Positions 7,667 through 15,126 of a stretch of 64,000 nt of DNA are shown here, one piece after another; the stretch's first letter is position 1; every line of letters starts with the position of its first letter. A program made the position numbers and the translations under genes. The stretch is from CAVQBP01 sp963723205 (GTDB lineage: Bacteria; Bacteroidota; Ignavibacteria; Ignavibacteriales; Ignavibacteriaceae). The DNA is taken from NCBI GenBank assembly GCA_963723205.1, contig CAVRQC010000033.1, positions 186,001 through 250,000 on the forward strand, given 5' to 3'. The notes under the pieces were generated by a model that ran no database searches, had not been told where the DNA came from, and saw only the letters and a program-made list of their open reading frames with translations.

Positions 7667-9610
7667 ATGAAACAGCTTTTAATCTTTATTTTATTAAATG
7701 TTTATATATACCCTCAAAATATTGATTCACTGTCAATTAATAAAAGTCCTCAATTACCCAAAGGAGAAAAGATAGATTCGGTTCTTGTTGATACAACAGG
7801 CCGGTTAAGTAAAAAGAAAAACCCCGTCAAAGTTGATACGCTAACTCCGCTGCAGCAGAAACCATTATCAAATAATAGTTACTTTATTAGTCATAAAACG
7901 ATTTTTCATTTTGATTACCGTTCTGCTTCGGATTTGTTAAAGAAATTTCCCTTCTCATTTATAAGAGATAAAAGCTTAATTGAACTGGATAACGAAACAT
8001 TTATGTTCGCAGCAGGAGCAGGTGGAATCAGTTTTCTGCAAGATGGGATTTTATATAATGATCGATTTAATAATTCTCTAAATTTATATAACATTCAAGT
8101 AAGTTCAGTTGATTCAATTGAAATAGTTCCTTCACCGAGAGGATTCTTGTATTCAATTTCATCTAATCCGGTAACAGTCAATTTTATTACAAAGGATTAT
8201 TTGTCGGTTACACCGTATTCAAGGATCAAGTATTACCAGGGTCCTTCGGGAGAAACTTATGTTGACGGTTTATTCAGTGCTTTACTTCTTAAAGATTTAA
8301 ATGCATCTTTTGATATAACCAATAGAAATATTGACAGCTCTGTAGTTAATAATAATTTTAATATGTGGCAGGTGAAAACAAAATTAAAATATTTTCTTTC
8401 CAATTCTTTAAATATTACCGGTTCATATGGGTATATTAAATCCGGGAAAGGACTAAACGGGGGAATAAATGTCGATACTATTTATAACAGTAATTCAGAT
8501 ATAAATAGCACATTATATAATGATATAACTGCACCTGTTAGTTTTCCTTCTCGGAAAGGTGAATATATTCAGCATTATTTCAACATCGGTTTGCTTTCAA
8601 AAGTATTTAATAATTTCACCGGTAATATTGATTTATATTTCAGGTTTAACCAGGATAAAATTTCCGGTATAGATTCGAGTATCTCAGAAATAAAAAATAA
8701 AAATAAGATATATGGTATAAATGCAAGAGAAGAATTTTCGAAGGACCTGTTTAAGTTCAGTCTTCTGGGAAATTATGAACATATTAATTACAATACAAGT
8801 TCTATTATAGAAAATGTTTATAAAATAAACGGAAGTGCTCTGAATAATTTTTCTCTGGCGTCAATTGTTTCTTTAAATCTTTTGAACGGAAAATTAACAC
8901 CTTCAATCTTTTATAAATATTTTAAGGGTAAAGATTATTACTTGCGGGATAATAACCTTAATGGTTTTGGAGCAGATGTTGCTTATAATTTAGACGATAA
9001 CTTTAAATTCTATTTAGGGTATTCAAATTATGAGATTAATAAATCTTCAAAAAAAACAAGTAATGCTGAAGCCAGTCTTAATTACTCAGCACCGGACGCT
9101 ACTGTAATATTTAAGATCTTTAACAGGGACTTGATTGTAGGTAAATCTATCCCCGGATTATTTAATTATGATTATAAGAACGTAACCGGTTTAGGATTAA
9201 ATTTAGATTATAAGTTCAAAGAAATTTTAGTAGAAACTTCGGGAGAGTATTATCTGAATCCAGGAACTGATTTTAAAAACATGATGCCCGGCTTAAATTT
9301 TATGAGCGGTATATATTATAAAGATATCTTATTTAATAATAATCTCAATCTAAAAACGGGATTCATCTTTTATTATACAGGGAAACAAAATCTTCCTCCG
9401 ATTTATTCTCCCGGCGTTTTAAGATATTTTAATAGTGAAATTGCTCCATCCTTAACTGTAGATTTTACCCTTGTGGGAGAGATCCGGAAAGTAGCTATAA
9501 TATATTTTACCTGGCAAAATTTATTTAACAAGCAATATTTTATAACACCTTTTTATCCAATGCAGTCAAGGAGTATACGCTTTGGTCTTGGCTGGGAGTT
9601 GTTCAACTAG
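7667..9610 (+). CDS. TonB-dependent-receptor-like outer-membrane protein
   Basis: The 647-residue protein has a signal peptide (about 1-16). A plug-like region (about 70-170) contains SISSNPVTVNFITKDY, where TonB receptors have a plug-to-barrel transition. A long Asn- and aromatic-rich stretch of beta-strands follows and ends in FGLGWELFN, a barrel-type C-terminus. No carboxypeptidase-like N-terminal repeat or clear TonB box is visible. Substrate is unknown. The gene stands alone between HU and the convergent lhgO. Confidence 0.6.
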   Translation: MKQLLIFILLNVYIYPQNIDSLSINKSPQLPKGEKIDSVLVDTTGRLSKKKNPVKVDTLTPLQQKPLSNNSYFISHKTIFHFDYRSASDLLKKFPFSFIRDKSLIELDNETFMFAAGAGGISFLQDGILYNDRFNNSLNLYNIQVSSVDSIEIVPSPRGFLYSISSNPVTVNFITKDYLSVTPYSRIKYYQGPSGETYVDGLFSALLLKDLNASFDITNRNIDSSVVNNNFNMWQVKTKLKYFLSNSLNITGSYGYIKSGKGLNGGINVDTIYNSNSDINSTLYNDITAPVSFPSRKGEYIQHYFNIGLLSKVFNNFTGNIDLYFRFNQDKISGIDSSISEIKNKNKIYGINAREEFSKDLFKFSLLGNYEHINYNTSSIIENVYKINGSALNNFSLASIVSLNLLNGKLTPSIFYKYFKGKDYYLRDNNLNGFGADVAYNLDDNFKFYLGYSNYEINKSSKKTSNAEASLNYSAPDATVIFKIFNRDLIVGKSIPGLFNYDYKNVTGLGLNLDYKFKEILVETSGEYYLNPGTDFKNMMPGLNFMSGIYYKDILFNNNLNLKTGFIFYYTGKQNLPPIYSPGVLRYFNSEIAPSLTVDFTLVGEIRKVAIIYFTWQNLFNKQYFITPFYPMQSRSIRFGLGWELFN

Positions 9611-9684
9611 TCTCTATTAATTTCCACAGGGTTTATAAGTACTGCTCTCTTTATCTTAATTATATATCCTAATAAAATCATCAT

Positions 9685-10890
9685 TCAATTAATTTTACCA
9701 ACTACCAGGCGGGCAATTTTATCACCTATGCTTAATGAAGCAGTCGCCGCAGGAGACGGAGCATTTAGAATATGAACCATATTCTCACTTTCAATTATGG
9801 TGAAATCATCTAAAAGATTTCCGTTATTATCAACAGCTTGTGCACGGACACCTGCTTTATAAGGAGTAACATCATCTTCACTTATTTCGGGAATTAATTT
9901 TTGCAGGGCAGATACAAATGCAGATTTACTTAATGAACGGTAAAATTCATGGAGTCCTGTTCTATAATATTTCCTTCCCATTTTCCAGAAGCCTGGAAAG
10001 TTAATCATCTCAGAAATATCTTTTAACGAAAAATCCTTAAATGTATAACCTTCTCTCTTAAAAGCTAAAACAGCGTTAGGTCCTGCTTCTATTCCGCCAT
10101 TAATCATTCTTGTAAAATGAACTCCAAGAAATGGAAAACGCGGATCCGGAACCGGGTAAATTAAATTTTTTACAAGATATTCCCTTTCCTTTTTAATTTT
10201 ATAGTATTCACCGCGAAAAGGAATTATTTGAACATCTGTATTAAGACCGCATATAGCAGCGATTCTATCAGATTGAAGTCCTCCGCAGTTAATTAAAAAC
10301 TTAGTATGAATCTCTTCAGTTGAAGTATTAAGAATTAATTCATTTATATTTTTACTTAAAGATAAAAATTTACAATTAGTCTTTACTTCACCTTCATAAC
10401 CCAGGATAATTTTTTCATACGCTTTGGTAACTTCAGTATAATCAATGATACCTGTTTCTCCTATGAAAAGTCCTTCAATCCCAGCAGCATGAGGTTCGAA
10501 ATTTATTATCTCATCTTTTGTAATTCTTTTTATTTCTTTTAATCCGTTTTCTTTTCCTCTCCTTTCGAGTTCATTAAGACGCGGAATTTCATTCTCATTA
10601 ACTGCAACAACAATTTTTCCGCATCTATCATACCTAATCTGGTTCTCTTCACAAAACTTGTACAGTAAATTTCTCCCTTCAACACAGTTTGAAGCTTTTA
10701 ATGATCCCGGTTTATAGTACAGTCCTGAATGTATAACCCCGCTGTTCCTGCCGGTTTGATGTGCGGCTAAATTGTCTTCAGCTTCAACGAGAATTAATGA
10801 AAGTTTTTTCTTTTTAAGGATCTGCAGGGCAGTAGCAGTACCTACAATACCTCCCCCTATAATTGCGATATCGTACAATTTGGATGACAT
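9685..10890 (-). CDS. lhgO: L-2-hydroxyglutarate oxidase (LhgO family)
   Basis: A 401-residue FAD-dependent oxidoreductase. It opens with the dinucleotide-binding motif IIGGGIVGTATALQIL (about 10-25). Next is HQTGRNSGVIHSGLYYKPGSLKA, a signature of LhgO/L2HGDH proteins. The C-terminal part has the KAGVRAQAVDNNG and APSPAATASLSIG segments of the same family. It oxidises L-2-hydroxyglutarate to 2-oxoglutarate and passes electrons to the quinone pool, removing a by-product of central metabolism. Related D-amino-acid/glycine oxidase family members are the alternative, but these motifs favour LhgO. Confidence 0.88.
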   Translation of the reverse strand: MSSKLYDIAIIGGGIVGTATALQILKKKKLSLILVEAEDNLAAHQTGRNSGVIHSGLYYKPGSLKASNCVEGRNLLYKFCEENQIRYDRCGKIVVAVNENEIPRLNELERRGKENGLKEIKRITKDEIINFEPHAAGIEGLFIGETGIIDYTEVTKAYEKIILGYEGEVKTNCKFLSLSKNINELILNTSTEEIHTKFLINCGGLQSDRIAAICGLNTDVQIIPFRGEYYKIKKEREYLVKNLIYPVPDPRFPFLGVHFTRMINGGIEAGPNAVLAFKREGYTFKDFSLKDISEMINFPGFWKMGRKYYRTGLHEFYRSLSKSAFVSALQKLIPEISEDDVTPYKAGVRAQAVDNNGNLLDDFTIIESENMVHILNAPSPAATASLSIGDKIARLVVGKIN

Positions 10891-10961
10891 AAAATAATTA
10901 TATATATAAAGTTTTAAATTACCAAACTTGAATGTGAATCGGAAAGAAAGTGAGAAGGAAT

Positions 10962-10999
10962 AGAGATCGGAAATCAGGTTCTACTGATTTCTGATCTCT
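10962..10999. repeat. Long inverted repeat between lhgO and the DUF4097 gene
   Basis: Sixteen-base arms (10962-10977 and 10984-10999) pair with one G-T wobble around a 6-base loop. There is no clear T-run on either side, so it may be a weak minus-strand terminator or an mRNA 3'-end hairpin rather than a standard intrinsic terminator. Confidence 0.55.
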
Positions 11000-11006
11000 T
11001 AAACAC

Positions 11007-12245
11007 CTATCTTTTTTTCAAGTAAACATCCCCATTAATGGTTTCGATTTTGATCTTGTTTTTTCCGTCTCCGGTTTTTCCTTTACCATATATAAATTTC
11101 CGGGCCGAACCATGTTTGTGACTCCAGTCAGGAGTGGTTTCCCGGTTTATAGGGAAATCACTATAGATATTACAATCACCTTCATGATTTTTAGTAAAAG
11201 CTAAAGTAATATCAATGACCATTGATAAACCATCAGGAACGATAAGAGTTATATCACCGCCTTTGGAAGAAAGCGTAACGTTTTTATCACCCTTATTGGG
11301 ATCTCCTACCATCTCTGCAGTTATATCACCTCCCATTGTTTCAGCATCTATAGCACCATCGGTATTTTCGATATCAATGCTGCCTCCCATAGTTCTGGCT
11401 TTTACAAATTCTTTTGCGGATTTAACATTAATTGATCCCCCCATTGTTTTTAAATCTGCTCCTGAAGGTGCTTCATCGACATCAATTCCACCACCCATAG
11501 TAGAAACGGTTACAACATTTCCATTGCCTTTGCCTGATTTGGAAGAAACATTTTTCATTACCACAGCTCCGCCATTGGTAGAGCCCTTTACATCTCCCTT
11601 TACGTTGGTTATCTCAACAGCCCCTCCCATTGTGTGGACTTTCCCGTCTACTTCCGAATCATAAAGTCTGATTGCTCCGCCCATGGTTTTTAAATCAAGA
11701 TCGCCTTTTAGGTTACCTAAATCGAGTGCTCCGCCCATAGTCTGACCGCTAATTGTCCCATTTACCTTCTTTATTTTTATTGCACCGCCTTTTGAATCAA
11801 TCTTTAAGTTAAACTTAGCCGGCACTTTAAAATTAAAATGTAGATTGTTGTGATTTGATCCTTCATATTTAATATCCGATTCAACTTCAATACCCTCAGT
11901 AGTTTTATTAAACTCAATATCATAATCATCCAGGTTATCTCTTGGAGATTCTATATCTGCAGATACTATATCCTTATTCCATCCTTCAATACTTATAGAA
12001 CCTCCGGAATTTAAATTAATGTCCAGTGTTTTTCCTTCTTCAATATTAAATTCTTTATGAAGATTTTGCCCGCCGTCTTTTTTTACATCTTTTACACTGC
12101 CATTATACCCGGCACAATTCAGATTCTTCCACAGAGAAATGGGGATTACAAAACCTGAACCTGAAGTATAATTATAACCTTCAAAGGCAGATCCGCACAA
12201 TAAAAATAATAACGGGAATAAAAGAATTATGTATGTTTTTTTCAT
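11007..12245 (-). CDS. Exported DUF4097-type beta-strand repeat protein
   Basis: This is a 412-residue protein with a hydrophobic signal segment (about 5-17). From about residue 150 to 320 it contains at least seven repeats with a core of TMGGxIxV (for example TMGGAIRLYD, TMGGAVEITN, TMGGSINVKS, TMGGSIDIEN), spaced about 20-30 residues apart. This is the beta-solenoid pattern of DUF4097 proteins. It is presumably exported, but its function is unknown. The repetitive Gly-rich codons create a spurious open frame on the opposite strand. An inverted repeat follows the gene. Confidence 0.8.
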   Translation of the reverse strand: MKKTYIILLFPLLFLLCGSAFEGYNYTSGSGFVIPISLWKNLNCAGYNGSVKDVKKDGGQNLHKEFNIEEGKTLDINLNSGGSISIEGWNKDIVSADIESPRDNLDDYDIEFNKTTEGIEVESDIKYEGSNHNNLHFNFKVPAKFNLKIDSKGGAIKIKKVNGTISGQTMGGALDLGNLKGDLDLKTMGGAIRLYDSEVDGKVHTMGGAVEITNVKGDVKGSTNGGAVVMKNVSSKSGKGNGNVVTVSTMGGGIDVDEAPSGADLKTMGGSINVKSAKEFVKARTMGGSIDIENTDGAIDAETMGGDITAEMVGDPNKGDKNVTLSSKGGDITLIVPDGLSMVIDITLAFTKNHEGDCNIYSDFPINRETTPDWSHKHGSARKFIYGKGKTGDGKNKIKIETINGDVYLKKR

Positions 12246-12416
12246 TTTGTCCTCTGGGATATGTTTTCTATCATATTAGACTTAAAAGGCTATAATAGGT
12301 TGGGGCGGATAAAGATCTTTTTGATATTTCCTTCAAAAAGTTGTTAAATTTTGCTAGGTTTTATTCTAATTTTATTATTAGCTTGTTGATAATTTTTCAT
12401 TATAAAAGGAAATAAG

Positions 12417-13385
12417 ATGGAATTGAAAAATTTTAATGGATCCGATGAAAAAGTATCTCTCCTTGGTTTTGGATGCTGGGGAATTGGAAAATCGGAATGG
12501 AAAGGCGCTGAAGACCAGGAATCAAAAAAAGTATTAATTAAAGCGATAGAAAATGGAATCAATTTTTTTGATACGGCCTTAGCATACGGCAGAGGACACA
12601 GTGAAAGACTCTTAGGTGAAGCAGAAAAGGAATCTGGAAAAAATGTTTTCATCGCTTCTAAAATTCCTTCAAAAAAATGGGAATGGCCTGCCGGCAATAA
12701 TTCTACTTTAAAAGAATCTTTCCCAAAGGAGTATATAATTAATAAGACTGAAGAAAGTCTTAAAAATTTGAAAAGAGATTATATCGATTTGATGCAGTTT
12801 CATGTTTGGAATGATAAATGGGCTAATGAAGATGAATGGAAAGAAGCTGTTGAAAAATTAAAGAACGATGGGAAAGTTCGTTTCTGGGGAATATCAATAA
12901 ATGATCATCAGCCTGAAAATGGTATTGAAACGGGTAAAACAGGACTTATAAATTCCTTCCAGGTAATATTTAATATTTTTGAACAAAAACCAATTGACTA
13001 TTTATTTCCATTTAGTAAAAAGAATAAAATCAGTATAATTGCAAGAGTCCCGTTTGACGAAGGTGCATTAACCGGTAATATTTCGCATAATACTACGTTT
13101 CCACTAGGAGATTTTAGAAATGATTATTTTAAGGGGACAAGGAAAATTGATGTCCAGGAACGGGTAAATAAAATATGGGCTGATGTGCAAGATAATGTTG
13201 ATTCAAGCGCAGAAGCTGCTTTAAGATATATAATTAGTTTTGATACAGTTACAACTGTAATACCGGGTATGAGAAATGAAAGAAATTTGATGGCCAATAT
13301 TAAAAGTGTCGGGAAAGGTCCTTTGCCCGCTCAAGTATTGAACAAATTAAAAATTCATAAATGGAATAAGAATTTTTACGAATAA
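12417..13385 (+). CDS. Aldo/keto reductase
   Basis: The 322-residue protein is a complete aldo/keto reductase TIM barrel. The catalytic tetrad is visible: D52 and Y57 (FDTALAYGRG), K82 (IASKIP) and H129 (LMQFHVW). It lies closest to the 'general stress protein 69'/YhdN-like group that reduces aldehydes or ketones with NADPH. The substrate cannot be told from sequence. It is divergent from the DUF4097 gene, and the LOG gene follows 51 bases later on the same strand. Confidence 0.9.
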   Translation: MELKNFNGSDEKVSLLGFGCWGIGKSEWKGAEDQESKKVLIKAIENGINFFDTALAYGRGHSERLLGEAEKESGKNVFIASKIPSKKWEWPAGNNSTLKESFPKEYIINKTEESLKNLKRDYIDLMQFHVWNDKWANEDEWKEAVEKLKNDGKVRFWGISINDHQPENGIETGKTGLINSFQVIFNIFEQKPIDYLFPFSKKNKISIIARVPFDEGALTGNISHNTTFPLGDFRNDYFKGTRKIDVQERVNKIWADVQDNVDSSAEAALRYIISFDTVTTVIPGMRNERNLMANIKSVGKGPLPAQVLNKLKIHKWNKNFYE

Positions 13386-13436
13386 AGAAAGTAATTAAAC
13401 ATAGTAAGGAAATAATTTTAATATAGAAAATTGTCT

Positions 13437-13964
13437 ATGAGCAAAGTAATTACTGTCTTTGGAAGTGCTCAGCCTAAAGAAGGAGAGGAAGAATTTGAAA
13501 CCGCATATAAACTTGGAGCATTATTAGCCAAAAATAGTTTTAATGTCTGTACCGGGGGTTTCCAGGGTATAATGAACGCAGTTTCAAAAGGAGCTGTGGA
13601 AAATGGTTCGGATGCCATTGGAATTACCATTGATTTATGGAATGTACCTCCCAGCAAATATTTAACGAAAGAAATAAAATGCAGCTCTCTTTTTGAAAGG
13701 ATATCCAAATTGGTTGAGCTGGGGGATGCATATATTATTCTACAAGGTGGAACAGGAACACTTCTTGAGCTAGCGGTTGTCTGGGAAATGATGAACAAAA
13801 AAATATTGAATGCTAAACCTGTGGTTTGCCACTCTTCAATGTGGAAAGGTGTCGTTGAAATACTGGATAAGCAATTAAAACATGAGAACAGATCAGCAAA
13901 GTATGTCGAATGCTTTGATAATATTGAAGAAATCGTAAATTATATTAAAAGCAAAATCAATTAG
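13437..13964 (+). CDS. LOG family protein (TIGR00730-like nucleotide phosphoribohydrolase)
   Basis: The 175-residue Rossmann-like protein has both signatures of the family: GGFQGIMNAVSKGA (about 40-53) and QGGTGTLLEL (about 102-111), the latter a variant of PGGxGTxxE. Members include cytokinin riboside monophosphate phosphoribohydrolases and were formerly annotated as lysine decarboxylases. ATG 13437 is preferred over a TTG two codons earlier. Its last 8 bases overlap the convergent glycosyltransferase gene. Confidence 0.85.
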   Translation: MSKVITVFGSAQPKEGEEEFETAYKLGALLAKNSFNVCTGGFQGIMNAVSKGAVENGSDAIGITIDLWNVPPSKYLTKEIKCSSLFERISKLVELGDAYIILQGGTGTLLELAVVWEMMNKKILNAKPVVCHSSMWKGVVEILDKQLKHENRSAKYVECFDNIEEIVNYIKSKIN

Positions 13965-15036
13965 TGAATTTTGCGACTGCCTGGTAAACCATATCCACAG
14001 TCAATTCCTTTATACATTTAAATTTTACGTCATCCCTGGAACATATCAGCGGGCGGGGAGAGTAAATAAAGCAGGGAGAACAATCCAAGCCTAAACTTAC
14101 AATCTTATGTCTTGTGTTCCAAGGATAAATGTAAGCAGGATTTGTAGGACCAATTATTGATATTACATTTATTTTCATTGCAGAAGCCACATGCATCAGA
14201 CTGGAATCATTTGAAACAAATACCTTACAGCTTTTCATAACAGCCGCACTCTGTGCTAGGTTTTCTGTATTAACAACTTGAGAATTTTTAACCTGATTGC
14301 GTGTTAAATCTGAATTGATTTTTTCATTTATAGAAATTTTCAATTCGTTTTCCTCGGGTCCGCCGAAAATCAATATCTTAGCATTGTATTCATTAATTAA
14401 TCTCTTACCTAACTCAGCAAATTTTTCAGGTTCCCATCTTCTTAAGATATGATTTTTTAAGGTTGCAGAACCCGGGTGAAAACCTATTGTTAAGTCACCC
14501 TCCTGGATTCTTAAATTTGACAGGTATGATGCAGCATGACTTTTATCGTCTTTAGTTAAAGGGAAATTAAGATCTGGTTCTTCATCAAATTCAACATCTA
14601 ATAATTTTTCAACCAATACAATATTCGTTTGAACATTATGAAGAGTATCCTCTTCTATAAATCGTAAATTATTTAAAAAACCAAGATTTTGTATATTCTT
14701 TCTTAGATATTCAACACCGGCTCTTTTTTTTGCACCTATTAAAAAGCTGATAACATTATATTCCTTACGATTCGAAGGATAAACATTTATTGACGCATCA
14801 TATTTCTTTCTCAAGCTTAAAACAAACTTCAGAGAATTAAAAGCTCCTTTCTCTAAGAAATTGAAATAAAAAACTTTATTTATATTTTCATTTCTTTCAA
14901 AAATATCTTTAGCCCCTTTCAGCATAACCAGCACATCAATTTCCGAATCAGGTGCGGCTTTGGAAATAAGTTTTAATGCAGGGGTAAACATTAATGCATC
15001 ACCTATACCGGATAATGCAATTACTAAAATTTTCAT
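13957..15036 (-). CDS. Glycosyltransferase family 9 (heptosyltransferase-like)
   Basis: The 359-residue protein has the GT-B fold markers of family 9: N-terminal ILVIALSGIGDALMFTPAL, the middle FHPGSATLKN and the C-terminal VSNDSSLMHVASAMKI nucleotide-sugar site. A Cys-rich piece (LDCSPCF) near 320 is common in this family. It probably adds a heptose or related sugar to lipopolysaccharide core or a surface glycan on the cytoplasmic face. It lies downstream of the large DUF2723 gene on the same strand, but a terminator separates them. Confidence 0.88.
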   Translation of the reverse strand: MKILVIALSGIGDALMFTPALKLISKAAPDSEIDVLVMLKGAKDIFERNENINKVFYFNFLEKGAFNSLKFVLSLRKKYDASINVYPSNRKEYNVISFLIGAKKRAGVEYLRKNIQNLGFLNNLRFIEEDTLHNVQTNIVLVEKLLDVEFDEEPDLNFPLTKDDKSHAASYLSNLRIQEGDLTIGFHPGSATLKNHILRRWEPEKFAELGKRLINEYNAKILIFGGPEENELKISINEKINSDLTRNQVKNSQVVNTENLAQSAAVMKSCKVFVSNDSSLMHVASAMKINVISIIGPTNPAYIYPWNTRHKIVSLGLDCSPCFIYSPRPLICSRDDVKFKCIKELTVDMVYQAVAKFTN

Positions 15037-15049
15037 TTACTTAAATGTT

Positions 15050-15082
15050 AATTATAAAAAATAAGCGGCTGTTAACCGCTTA
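15050..15082 (-). terminator. Intrinsic terminator of the DUF2723 gene
   Basis: On the minus strand a 7-bp GC-rich stem (15082-15076 with 15068-15062, loop TTAACAG) is followed by a run of T. It lies 45 bases beyond the stop of the DUF2723 gene. Confidence 0.75.
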
Positions 15083-15126
15083 CTATTTTAATAAAAATAT
15101 ATCATCTCAACAATTACGGAATTAAT

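Noticed and set aside
11215..11664. A 149-codon plus-strand open frame opposite the DUF4097 gene
   Set aside because: It is rich in Pro, Ser and Thr because it reads the complement of the TMGG repeats. It has no ribosome site and no family match, so it is a shadow frame.
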